Positions 11,601 through 22,033 of a stretch of 64,000 bases of DNA are shown here, piece by piece. The position numbers and the translations under genes were made by a program. Origin of the DNA: Phoronis australis. Lineage: Eukaryota > Phoronida > Phoronidae. Where the stretch lies: contig NMRA01000011.1 of assembly GCA_002633005.1 (NCBI GenBank), forward strand, positions 1,612,093 through 1,676,092. The letters are read 5' to 3'. The notes beneath the pieces are model-generated. The model ran no database searches and was not told the DNA's origin. It saw nothing but the letters and a program-made list of their open reading frames with translations. The first letter of the stretch is position 1. Every line of letters starts with the position of its first letter.

Positions 11601-13035
11601 TAAGGCAGTAGATGGTGTAAAATAGTATCAAACTGATGCCACGTGTACTTATAAATTCGGTTCATATCAGTCACAATGATGGGAGCCTAGATTCCGTTAT
11701 CGTCTCCACTCTTACCGAATACGCGTCGCGAAACGCGCGGCATGTGCGTGTGCGTGTGCACGTTAGTGTGGTGCAGTTTGGCAACATACCATCTGCTTGG
11801 AGACAGAACACAAAGACGTGCCGTTGTGACCTCTACGACAGTCTTCTCACCATGAGCTGCTGGAGATCGCCATGTCACCAACGAATCATGAAAGTAAGTC
11901 CGGTCGCGTTGCTGTATGGGGCAACAGAAAAACAAATTGTCACTTTGCTCATGGGTCCTCTTAGTTGAATAGGGTTTGCGATGGTATATGGCAATGCTGT
12001 GCATTGCATCAGCTTAATTGAAGTATCAACGTTCTTCATTAATAGGTTTTAAACCAGCGATCGACAAAGAGTGTCGCTTCAAGTCTTTGACATTGTGTAA
12101 ATTTGAATTTATTAAATTACAATTTAGACATTAGATTTTTTAATATGGCACTTTTAGTTATTGGCTTGTTTGCGTTGTTTGTAAAAGTAATAATGGGTTG
12201 AAATCAATATTCCTCATTGGTGTTTTGACAAAAACGCGATTTACAAATGTATCCTGCTTGAAATATTTTACGTTTTCTCAGATTTTATCAATAGGCGATG
12301 TCAATGTTGCTTTGCTCTAAGCCTCAAGAGAGTTATTGATAATTTTCTGTTATATTTTGTCACTTCACATTGGGGAGGTGCTGAAAGTCAAACATGTGAT
12401 GTGACTAAGCATTTGCCTGTGATAATCTTACAGTGCAATTCGACTGTGAATTTTGCCTGCTTTTAGGGCATGTGAACGTGTTTTCCAGAATTTTATTTCG
12501 CTTTTCATACTGGGAATGGCACAGGTTTCGGATCAGCTGCGTTGACCGGAAGCAAACATGTATAAGTAGGTGACGACAACACGAGTCTCGTGCCTTTAAT
12601 ATTATTTAACTGAAATAACCACAGATGGTTTTATCTGCGTGGACTTCTTAAATCTCTGTAAAAGAAAATCGCATAAGAACTTTCTTAATGGCTAAGGTAT
12701 TGAAAATCTGATTAAACGTGATAATTATAAAACCTGACTTTTGCAGTATTTAGGTAACTGTTTCCGGGAGTGCGTTCAGTAGGCGCAACAACCAGACGAC
12801 AATGCAAGGATTCGCTAGATCTCGCCGTGTGTTAAAAGAGAAACAGGTAGATGATCACACTAGCTTTTTGCTTATACGAAACTCACCCAAAGTACCGTGT
12901 TTTTAGGCATCACGCCTAAACTTTAATTTGTTCCATCAAGGACAAAGACGGCACTTGAAGGCCACGTGGTTCAACAGTTTGATAGACAAAAGCTATGTGA
13001 TCGATGATACACTTCCGATCAAGCATGCGCATTGA
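8421..13035 (+). CDS. Candidate secreted/membrane protein with mucin-like Thr-rich stalk, split gene
   Basis: Proposed exons: 8421-8673 (coding from 8479), 10258-10897, and less certainly 12128-12186, 12754-12846 and 12907-13035. All five join in phase (0, 1, 0, 0). The protein begins with a signal peptide (MATFTILLVILPLESVFS), then an extracellular region of about 120 residues with eight cysteines. Next come about 110 residues of mostly Thr, Ser and Ala with imperfect repeats of ASTDTDAATDTTTT, the composition of an O-glycosylated mucin stalk. A short hydrophobic stretch (NMALLVIGLFALF) and a basic tail would follow if the 3' exons are right. I do not recognise the family. The first two exons are well supported by start context, splice signals and phase; the last three are weaker. 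Confidence 0.5.
8768..9012. mobile_element. Family B element, diverged copy
   Basis: Within the first intron of the mucin-like gene. Starts GCATGCCCGCACC and ends near TTGAGGGGCTCGTTCAG, with the internal phrases GCGGACCTTTTTG and TTTTTGTTTC shared with the copy at 44556-44783. Confidence 0.5.
9300..9362. repeat. Short C-rich tandem repeat
   Basis: Three or four imperfect units of CACGACCCCCTCGACC in an intron. Open frames across it on both strands are a result of the repeat. Confidence 0.5.
10258..10897 (+). CDS. Cys-rich head and Thr/Ser/Ala-rich stalk exon of the mucin-like gene
   Basis: Acceptor GGTTTATTCCAG in phase 0, 213 codons, donor CTAG|GTAAAC in phase 1. Residues 1-80 hold eight cysteines (ADYENCNADNTACTL, VTCNKNDC, EWCLL, LEC); the remaining residues are Thr/Ser/Ala/Asp with ACT, GCT and ACC codons repeated. 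The opposite strand is also open through the simple repeat, as expected for trinucleotide-biased DNA; the plus strand is preferred because of the cysteine-rich head and splice signals. Confidence 0.55.
10898..12127. other. Putative intron
   Basis: No gene supported. An open stretch at 11636-11968 (+) contains a GTAAGT donor at 11892 but no matching acceptor in phase and overlaps a similar-sized frame on the other strand. Includes a GT-rich run near 11745. Confidence 0.4.
12128..12186 (+). CDS. Possible transmembrane exon of the mucin-like gene
   Basis: A 59-base stretch after ACAATTTAG, phase 1 in and phase 0 out, which is the combination needed between the stalk exon and the next exon. It reads IRFFNMALLVIGLFALFVK, a plausible but short membrane segment. 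The donor (AAA|GTAATA) is weak and the acceptor is AT-rich, so this could be chance. Confidence 0.25.
12754..12846 (+). CDS. Possible basic cytoplasmic exon of the mucin-like gene
   Basis: A 93-base stretch after GCAGTATTTAG and before CAG|GTAGAT, phase 0 to 0, reading VTVSGSAFSRRNNQTTMQGF and then a basic ARSRRVLKEKQ. A 17-base stretch (12770-12786) is nearly repeated at 35203-35219 in intergenic DNA, so part of this may be transposon-derived. Confidence 0.28.
12907..13035 (+). CDS. Possible last exon of the mucin-like gene
   Basis: After a 60-base intron with acceptor GTGTTTTTAG, 42 codons are open in phase 0 to a TGA at 13033-13035. The peptide is basic and aromatic (ASRLNFNLFHQGQRRHLK, then ATWFNSLIDKSYVIDD). 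Joins in frame with the preceding candidate exon. Confidence 0.3.
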   Translation, partial: ASRLNFNLFHQGQRRHLKATWFNSLIDKSYVIDDTLPIKHAH

Positions 13036-13565
13036 TGCCCAAAGGTGGAATTGTGTGTATCGTTCATCACGTTTCCACAGGGCCACTTTCCAGTACAGGT
13101 GGCGCTGTGTCAGAGGGTATGTATTTGTTGGCTCGTGGACCGGAAACACAGATTGTCCTCATATAAATTATGAAGCTGTTCTAGTTTTATTAATAAGTCA
13201 ATTTTTCACTTTGACATGGGCGGCGCACTATAGCCCCCCACTTTTTCAGTGCTGGGCCGCACGTGGTCTATAGGCGGTGCACCACAGAGGGGCTGAGGGG
13301 GCTTTAGCCCCCCACTTTTTTCAGAGCTGCGCCGCACATGTTTGATACAAATCAAGAGTGAACTCTATGGAAAAGATGTGGCGATCTATGCGTGCAGCGC
13401 CACTAATTTAAGGTGGCTAAGATCCAATTTATTTTACACTGAGGATTATGTTTGTTAGAAAATGTCATTAATTAACGAGGAGCTGACATTAAAGATTATA
13501 TGATAGACAAAGATATCATCTGTGAGTAATGAACGACACGAAATACGCAGAAAACTTAGGAGACT
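13036..13565. repeat. Repeat-rich stretch with a duplicated C-run motif
   Basis: TAGCCCCCCACTTTTT with a following GCCGCAC appears twice, at 13229-13265 and 13301-13337. This is transposon-like. No gene. Confidence 0.5.
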
Positions 13566-13569
13566 TAGT

Positions 13570-13735
13570 CAGTGCCGCACATAGGCGCAGCCAACAACCT
13601 TTTGGCATTTAAACGTAGCGCCTACGCACCTTAAGTTACGTTATTTTGGAGCGTAGGCGCAGCCAACCATCCTTTTACATCTTAACGTAGCTCCTACGCA
13701 CAGTAAGTGACGTCATACTGGGGCGTAATCTTGGA
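13570..13735. repeat. 74-bp tandem duplication
   Basis: TAGGCGCAGCCAAC occurs at 13583 and again at about 13656, each followed by AACGTAGCKCCTACGCAC; two units with small differences. The second unit holds a TGACGTCA. Confidence 0.65.
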
Positions 13736-13949
13736 ACAATAGCTTACGGTATCGATGCACTGCTACGCTGACGATAGCAGTGTTGCCGAATATTCCGGTG
13801 CGCGTGACCGTAACAATTATGGTGTGATACCGTAAGAGGATAAAGGGGGACCGAAGGGCCACAAGGACACATTCCCGATCGGCAAGATCTGTTTTAGGCT
13901 TGTTGCAAAGCTGTATACAAAATCTACAGCTTTGCGTCGATGTGGGTAA

Positions 13950-14705
13950 AAATGACTAAATAAAATCTGACTCAGAAATAGTGCCACTAAAAGCTGCACC
14001 GCTTTTTGAGTAAACCAAGTTATTTACCGGTGTAGCAAGAATTATCGTTCTACCGCTCATCTACTGCTAAAATTGAAATGCGCTCTTGTGTGTCGGCGTT
14101 TTGCGATTACGTCACCTGACCTGAACAGTTTCGTTACCCCCCCCCCCCCGTTAAGTGTTCTTTGCTTCCACGAGGTTGCGTACTGTCGCAACAAATTGTC
14201 GGAACTGGTTTCATTTCGTTACAAGCTATTAGCATTTTTAAGACCAGCAAACCGAATTTAGAACAAACTTTACTGCTGCGAAGCTGTCATCATGACCCAA
14301 AAGAAGTCACAAAATTTTAGTACTGCGCGTGCGCGTGTCACGAGCGTAGGCCTGTTTTTACAACGACGACAGACTTTGATACACAACTCAAAAGGCGCAG
14401 AGTAATGCTAGAAATGACGTTTATTAGATTGTTCTTCTCGTAAACGACTGGCAACGGGCAAGGTGAGTGTCCGACTTGTCTCCCAGATTTTGCATGCACC
14501 CCGGCCGTCGGTCGTTGGCTCTGAATCACAAGCGCTTGAGTTTATCTGTTCCTCAATCACGACTGACGACACTATGAGTCATTAAGAAATTCGAGCGCCT
14601 GTGCTCTGAATGAGATTTAGTCTATAGTCTACGGCTTAACTGAGCTCACAGTGTTACCTTGCTGTATTTTGGCGATAGTCTTCAAACAGCTAGCTGGCTG
14701 CCTAC
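13950..14705. mobile_element. Family C repeat, copy 1
   Basis: Aligned by eye with 25850-26465 in the same order and orientation: TTGAGTAAACY, CTGCTAAAATTG.RATGCGCTCTT, GAGGTTGCGTAC, TTTCATTTC, GCGTGCGCGTGTC, AATTACGTTTATTAGATTGT-like, CAACGGGCAAG, GCATGCACCCC and GATAGTCTTC. Diverged throughout with no coding capacity. Confidence 0.6.
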
Positions 14706-15640
14706 AAAAAAAATCTGCAGTGTGCGCTTCGACATTTCGTGTTACTGTTCAGGCCCAGAGTAAACGGAATCCGGCCAAAATCCGGAATATTCTGTCTGAT
14801 GTTGTGTTGCTATTAAATTGTTTTGGTTGACCGAGTCAAAATGGCGGCGATTAGGCTACGGGTTGCAGCGACTTATTTTGAATTTTGAGTTTCTAATATA
14901 ACGTTTTCAATGAATTTAATTATAATTGCACTGTACGGAGAGATCAAGCTGATATGTGTTGTAACGTTTCCAATTATTTTGCACCAAATTAAACGGTCAC
15001 CTTTACCAATACGGGAACACACACTCGACAGCCGCCCGTAGCTTTCACACCTTCGGCTTCAAAAAGACATGAATGTAAAGTTCCTAACATTAAAGTTTTT
15101 GTATCAAGCACATTACTCTTTATTATAAACATTGTGAAATTGTCGATTACAATTCAGACGAAGCGTTTTGTTTTTCCGGCTGTTCCGACGGCCACAGTCA
15201 CACTCCCGGGGATTCCCATACGGGCCCGTATTAGAACATGTGCTAAATAATTGATTTTGATCAATATTAATATTAACTGGCATGAAATGAAAAATTAATG
15301 TGTTTCCTTGATTTTCCTCGTATTTTGCACTAAATTAAATGGCCAGTCATCGCTGATTCCAATACTATAGAGACACGGTGAAAGCCAAATTCGTGGTAAC
15401 GATGATGTCATAGACTTAGATTGACGCGAGCGCCGTCTCATGTTTTTGGCGCTAAATGGGGTTCGTGATGGGGCTACTGTACTGTCGAAGGCCTAGTTGA
15501 TTAACGACTGGGGTATGCTATGACACATTATTTTGATGTTTTTCATCAATAACTGTATTTTAGTCATTTTGGCACCATACTTGGCCTTTAAAATCCAGGT
15601 GACAAGGTGATACGGTGGGCCTACTTACCTCTGATTTTAC
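14706..15640. other. Intergenic, no gene seen
   Basis: AT-rich DNA with scattered ATTAAT motifs. Nothing recognisable. Confidence 0.5.
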
Positions 15641-15654
15641 CACTACAGCATTGG

Positions 15655-15935
15655 ACTTAGTCGAGTCCATTTCATGCAACTGGGCACAAAAAACATGTCT
15701 GACCCGATTTGGTACTAGTGTTTCATGCAAACGGGCGCATAAGACCTGTCTGATCCCATTTAGGACTAGTGTTTCATGCAACCGGGCACATTAGCCCTAT
15801 TTGATCCGATTTCGATTTAGTGTTTCATTCAACCGGATCCCACAAACCCTGTCTGGGCTCATTTGGGACCAGTGCTTCATACAAGTCTAGTCTGAATTGG
15901 GACTAGTGTTTCATGAAACCGGACAGACGAAACGG
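15655..15935. repeat. Minisatellite, about 60-bp units
   Basis: Four to five decaying units of GTGTTTCATGCAACCGGGCA, a CTGTCTGATCC portion and ATTTRGGACTA. Conservation falls off toward the right. Confidence 0.75.
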
Positions 15936-16658
15936 TCTATTTGTGTAGGTGTAGTAGCATCGCCAATCGATACAGGGCGATTCATAATGAGCGAGCTTCA
16001 AACAGAAACTATCGTCACATCAAGTTAAAAAAGCACGCGAACTGTAACCACTATGTGGCGAAGTTTTGATAAAGAACTCAAAGGCGTACATGCAGGAAGC
16101 GGGGGATTTCTGAGCAGTGAATGCTGTCTTCAGTATTTACCTACACCCGTGAAATAGGCCTAATATGTAAAAATGAAAAGTTTACCTTATGAAAAATCTA
16201 ATTCAGTACATTGTTTTGCTGACAGCCTACAATACATTGTACTTGCCAACCATCCCGCTCTAGGTGGACAATCCCAGTTTTTGAATTTTTGCTGCCATAC
16301 CGCCACACCATCAAAATGTCCTGCTTTCCGACACACGGCTTCACTGACATATTGCCATATAGCACTGTAATTTCCCGCGCGGCATACATGTAGCACTACA
16401 CGCAAAAGCCAACCAGCAGTTTGCAAGGTCAAGAAAGGAAACTAGTATTCGCACTTCGTTGAGCATCATGCTAGAGTTTCCGGTCGCCAGGAAGATGCTA
16501 AGTGATGTTCAGACTTTGGAAAGACTATATCTAACAATCCCAGACACAACAGACTTAGCGGAAAGATGCGTCTCGTCACGCAAACACTTAAGTCATATCT
16601 GAGGTTGATCACGACACAGGAAAGATTGAATAACCCGATTCTTCTTCTTGTCCACAAG

Positions 16659-16841
16659 GAATCGACAGATTCACTTTTTCTATGTGACGTAGCACGAGAA
16701 TTTGTTTCGGCCAACGACAGGAGGGCTGCGTTCCTCGGCCACGTCTCTTACGATAGTATCAAGTACCTGACGGTGCCTGTTGTTTATGTGCAGTTTGGAA
16801 TAAAGCAAATTCTTTCCCCATTTTGCCTTGTAATTCTTCCG
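16659..16841 (+). CDS. Isolated exon-like open stretch, unknown product
   Basis: 183 bases, open in phase 0, between a strong acceptor (TTCTTCTTCTTGTCCACAAG) and a strong donor (CCG|GTAAGT). The 61 codons include ESTDSLFLCDVAREFVSAND and YLTVPVVYVQFGIKQILS and look protein-like. I found no partner exon that joins convincingly; a 44-codon open stretch at 16468-16602 just upstream is in another frame. It may be part of a gene, a pseudogene or chance. Confidence 0.3.
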
Positions 16842-17084
16842 GTAAGTGACAATGCGCGCAGATTTAAACAAGACTTAAATAACAGCTCATGACACGACAA
16901 CAATCTTTCCTCTTAGTAGACATCAAACCTTCAGCATTTGCTTACTTCGCCTTTCGGCAGTTGAAAATTCCTTTTAACTTAAGGGTAATTCAATAATACA
17001 GTGCAAGTTAATGGAGCAAGAAATAAAAGTTTAGATTTTTTGCATTGTTAGACAAACAAACAACTTACTGTCAGGATGTCAACT

Positions 17085-17112
17085 CTCACCCCCCCCCCCC
17101 TCACCCCACCCC
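17085..17112. repeat. C-run
   Basis: Short poly-C tract with CACCCCAC flanks. Possible transposon end, otherwise simple sequence. Confidence 0.5.
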
Positions 17113-18360
17113 GACCTTGCTATGTTTGTGAGAATGAGAATGTATGAACGTTAGAGGCCTTTGCAGTAAATTTAGGCAGTTATTTTTCCGACAATTTACA
17201 TGTTGTTCTGCATGGATGGATCCTGGAGAACTTGGAATAACACTGGTGTGTTCATTGTTTCACTTTATAGTTACAATAATCTCCATCAATAGAGACTTGA
17301 AGATGACCTGTGACGATTATCGAATTTTGAGTTTCGTGTTTAATAGAGGACGCTAGTGGTTGCAAGCAACTGCTCAGTTGTGTTGTTTGTCGCGTGAGAG
17401 TCGCTACCAAAGCTCATCTCACTCTTAGCCTACTGAACCGGAACAAGGCTAGTCTACTCTGACTGGCCGACTGGTAAAAAATCCAGACATGGTACTGTGT
17501 ACCTGTACTTGTACACGTGACTTTCAGTTTTGCAGGTCAGACGGCGATGCATCTGCTCTTAAACAGTACGTCTACTGCTTGCCCGGGTTATTCATTTCTA
17601 AGCAACTTATTCGGATTGGATCAGCTACCGGAGATTTCCCGAAAAATCCCAGCTGGGGCACACCCCTCCCTTCCAAGCAAGGGGAGTTCTCAAAAATACA
17701 GTCATACTTGCCAGGTTATTGGGTTTTCAAAGCGGATTTGACCATTTCGGAAAAGCTATTATGGTATAATTTTGCCCAGATCATTCCAAAATTGTTTTAG
17801 GGATTTCAATCAGTTAAACCTAAATTTCGCCCTGGTTAGCAGGCTAAAAAGAGGGTCAACGAGGTGGGGGTGAAATGGTGGCGACAGGGAACGAATATTT
17901 TGAATCTGTCGCCATTTGTGTTCAAGTCGAAAATATGTCCGGCGCCGGCAGTCAGGAAGTCGGCGATAAGCCTGAAGCAACTGTTACTTAGACTCACTTA
18001 GGGGGATACTTGGGGGGCGTAGTACAGAAGTGGAGTGACTTTTCACCAGTAATTATAGATTACCATTTATCAATGCATTTTCAAACCTGTGGATAAGGCT
18101 ATTCTACTTTTAGCAGTGATTCAAGTAAACATAAACACAAGCATGTCATTAAACTACCCGGGAATTTCGAAATCCACTCTGTAGGCCCGTGAGGCCATGA
18201 ATAGTTGGCCCTGGTCCCTGTTCTTTTAATTTTTTTTCATTTGTTCATGTATTCAAAATAAGGAAAAGTCCACCTTGGACGATTAACAATTTTTACAAAT
18301 TAGGATAGAGTTCTTTCTTTGCGGTTTCATATAGCCTAGGGTTAATTAACCATTATTTAG
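17113..18360. other. Intergenic, transposon-like, no gene seen
   Basis: An open frame at 17489-17800 has no splice partner and sits in sequence of repeat character. No other feature. Confidence 0.4.
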
Positions 18361-18369
18361 GGGGGTCAC

Positions 18370-18910
18370 CGTTCGCAACCCTTGAGCATTTTTCAAGTAT
18401 GCTAATTAGGGTCGCAATTATGCAAAAACCTATTTTTATTTTTTACCAAGCACTGCAAGCGTTTTCACCCATGGTCAGTAAATTCAATAGTGCGAGTTTT
18501 TTGGTGGTAGATTCATCGTCAATTTGCATAATTTATGCAAATTAAGACCACCAAAATTCAAAATTCTTCTTGGGGTTATACTACGGTACTAGGCACCACA
18601 CATGAATTATCATGATATTTGCACATATATTCATATGGTCAGTTAGTTTAATGAAATCAGTTTGTATGTTGTTGCATGATAAATTTGCGTAATTAATGCA
18701 AATTTGCATAATTAGTGCAAATTAGGTCCGCCATTATTCAAAATCTTTCTTGACTGTGCATATAAGTGCGGTACCAAGTACCACAGGTAAACTATCATGA
18801 TATTTGAACCTATGTTCCTTTGGTCAATTAGGTTAATGAAATCAGTTTGCAAGTTGCATGGTCAATTTGTATAATTTATGCAAATAAAAGCAGTCATTAT
18901 TAAAAATCTG
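18370..18910. repeat. Long tandem repeat with ATTTGCAT/ATGCAAAT palindromes
   Basis: Three diverged units of about 160-190 bases. Each has a TTTGCATAATTTATGCAAAT-type palindrome (near 18531, 18684-18725 and 18868), an ACTATCATGATATTTG segment and a GTTAATGAAATCAGTTTG segment. Confidence 0.7.
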
Positions 18911-20800
18911 TTTTTGCTCGTAACTTTCTTATGGGGTCACTAAATGTAGATTATTTTGGCATTTGCTGTCATTACATCATAATTATAAATAATCTGTAAT
19001 TTATTACTCAAATTACAAATTCTAGTTTTGTTTGCTACCCAGGGTAGATCTAGTAGACGATCAAATTGTTTAATTGCATAGTCCCTGGACAATAACTTAT
19101 CGAATAGGGCACAACCACAATATGTTTCAAATGGTAATTCAAAACTCAAAACGTGAGCACACTACTGTATAACACTCCCAAAATATTGTGTGGGGTACAC
19201 AATTGATGCTGCAACATCATATCTACATGTACTTGAACGACATGGAATCTGACCTTTGCAGCAACACCTATCCATCTCCAATATGCAACAGCGGCGAGTT
19301 GGACACCATTCGGAGTTGTAGATGGTGAGAGCGATTAGTTTATGGCTAAGTTCTTCCCTCCCGTAGTCCTCTGGATCTAATGCTGTGACCTTCCACCACA
19401 TTATCGACTGGCAATGGGCTCTGTTTACATTCTCTGTAAATTTCTCTGTTGTCGGTTACAAAGTACACAGTTTGGGGGCGGACGTGTATATCCCTCGCCG
19501 ATTTTCGTCCACACACTAGCAGTCTGGTTCCTGAAATCTTCTAGGTTCTCTTCATTCCATTACAGGCACACATACATAAAGGGGCCTGTTATATTACATC
19601 AGAAAAATGCGCATTAATAGTTCCGATGGCAGACAGGTCATGTCCAGCCTTACGAATATTTTAACGATGGATCCCTTTCCAACTCTATAGTAGCATGCCA
19701 CCGTGTAAAGCCCTACAGCGCATGGGTATGGAGGAGACCATATCACAGCATGTTTCCACTGTCAACTTAATCGTTACTTCTACGCTTATTGGGTGATTTC
19801 ATGGTTGTGGTATTTGAAGCTGTTCCTTGTCATAGTAATACACACAAAGCACAAATACATTTGCGTCATCCGAAACAACTGAAAATTCACTAACGTCACA
19901 TGAACATTTCTAGTCCTGCTGGAGAGGCTTCTTCGTGAGATGTCTCCAGATAATAACAGCTGCCAATGTCCTTGTACTATATTAAAGGACTGGGCTCTTC
20001 ATCAGTGATTACCTACTTGAGTACGACACGTACTGCTAGCCTTTCTCGAGGTTTGATAACATTGCCAGCCCAATGCTTATTGTTTCATGTACATCAACTG
20101 TTGGAGAAACAATCCTGTCACTGCTAATGTTCAGTACTGCGTCTTTGGGATGGACCTTGCGATCCAGTTGATCGATGCAGGCCGGGTATCTACTTTTCGT
20201 GCACTATCCTGGGCATCTGCATCAAGACGTGCCTTACTTTCTTCCGTGTGGTAGGTTTCAGTACAAGATGCAATGTTGTCGCTCTCCGTCTCCCTAAGAC
20301 CAGTTTTAATGTTGTAGGACAACTTTTTTAGAGCTTAAGAATCTCTTCTTTGAGGGCAATTCCCTGCTATTCCTCAACTACAGTGTCCGTACCTTATGAA
20401 CTGATCGTTCCGAGCCCCAGTCTAGCATTCACCCATGTCATTAAACTAACCTGCGTTTTTGTATGATCTGTGGGAGCGTAGGGTAATTTAAGGTCTCAAA
20501 CTGCTGAGCACACACTACACAAAATATTTTCTAACTTCATATTCAAAGAAGAGATTCTGCACATTTATCATGCTACAACCTGCAAACAGATTTCATTAAG
20601 TTCCTTGACCCAGAAACCTGGGTGCAAATATTACTATCTAACCTCTGATGTCTGATGCAGCCGTTATAAGCAAAAGTAGAGTTGCGAATATGGTAGCTGT
20701 AGTTCACCTGTGGTGTTTGACATTGTAGCCATTAGAAGAAGTAAAATTTTGAATAATGGCAGCAGTAGTATAGTAAAAGGTTTAGACGCCCCGTTTGAGA
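18911..20800. other. Intergenic, no certain gene
   Basis: Two minus-strand open stretches look mildly protein-like: 19162-19401 (starts ATG, MWWKVTALDPEDYG; possible donor AAAG|GTCAGA near 19257) and 20131-20322. Neither has a partner exon, so I do not call them genes. Confidence 0.35.
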
Positions 20801-20809
20801 GGGTCTCGG

Positions 20810-20928
20810 GTCAAAGGTCATCAGTGCGAAAGGAAACGGTCAAAGGTCACGTGAGATAACTGCAATCGGAAGAGACACAATCCGTCTACCGGACGGATGT
20901 GTCAATGACGTCACACTCCATGACGTAA
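20810..20928. promoter_or_regulatory. Cluster of nuclear-receptor and CRE-type sites
   Basis: GTCAAAGGTCA is repeated exactly at 20810-20820 and 20839-20849, the second running into a CACGTG. TGACGTCA follows at 20906-20913 and TGACGTAA at 20921-20928. These are known site types for nuclear receptors and CREB/ATF. It may be a promoter or part of a repeat. Confidence 0.35.
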
Positions 20929-21019
20929 TAGGTTTAATTATCCCCGTTAGAGAGGCACCTCGATGGGTTCGTGGACCGTTTTTGCGGCTCCTCGCAACGG
21001 ATCGAGAACCGAAACAAAA

Positions 21020-22033
21020 GAGGGATGACGCTGCTGAATAAGAACAAGACTTATTTCATGTGCGCCAAGTGTCGTCGTTGGATCTCATTGATCAAAAACA
21101 AAGGTGTATATATACAAAGGGTATAACCACCCAACTCAACAACAGATGTCGCTTAAAGTGTAACCCAGGACTCAAGCGAATGCCATGAATAAGATGCGAC
21201 CAGCTTACACAGAACATAAAACTGATAGTGTTTAAACGTGTATTAATGACAAAGAACGAATACTCTACAAAAATCATCAACGTTTCTGTGGTCACAAATT
21301 CAACTTTGAACCTAAGCTTAGGTTATAAACTGCGCAGATACTGTTACTTAAAGTACTGTTAACGTTTCTCCACCTTCACAAATTTGACTAAGCTCTGTTG
21401 ATCGGTATCTTTAAGATTGATGTTGTTTTCATATACTTACAGACCAACCAGCTTTCCAGTAAGCTCTGTTAGAATTTGAATGTGTCTACGACAATGATTT
21501 TCATAGAAGCGAGTTCAAAATTAAAAGCATGCACGTCCCAGGGTCGTGCAAAGTGGAAGAAGCTGCAATGCCCAGCTGTTGATTAGATACAAACCCTGCA
21601 ACAGTATTTGAATAGATGAAATATGCTTCTGCTAGTCACATTCCCGCATTTCTTCGCTTTCTTCTGAAGTTGGTCCACAGGCTGTACTTGAAACTTGCAC
21701 TTTTTTCCCGTCCCGAAGAAATAATGGTGGCGTAATTTTGTTAATCGACTGGGTTATCTGCAACTAGTAATCAGTTTTGTTTGCGCAAGTGAACACTTTT
21801 GTTTATTCGTTCTGTACCTTTACTCATCAGCCTAAAATCAGAGAAACGCTTGAATTGCCCAATGCATGCATTTATTTAAGCACACTCACTGGTTAAAATT
21901 CAGCTCACGGAAGAAAAGTGGTGTCTGTGAGAAATACATGGATATGCAGCGTACGTATTTTATACTATCTAAAAAACAACAAAAAAGAAAAGCGCTCAGC
22001 ACGGAGCTTATAAGTTAGTCCATTAGGTTCTAC
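21020..22033. other. 3' flank of the candidate gene, no other gene seen
   Basis: AT-rich. A minus-strand AATAAA equivalent (TTTATT) lies near 21868, within reach of the stop at 22034. Confidence 0.4.
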
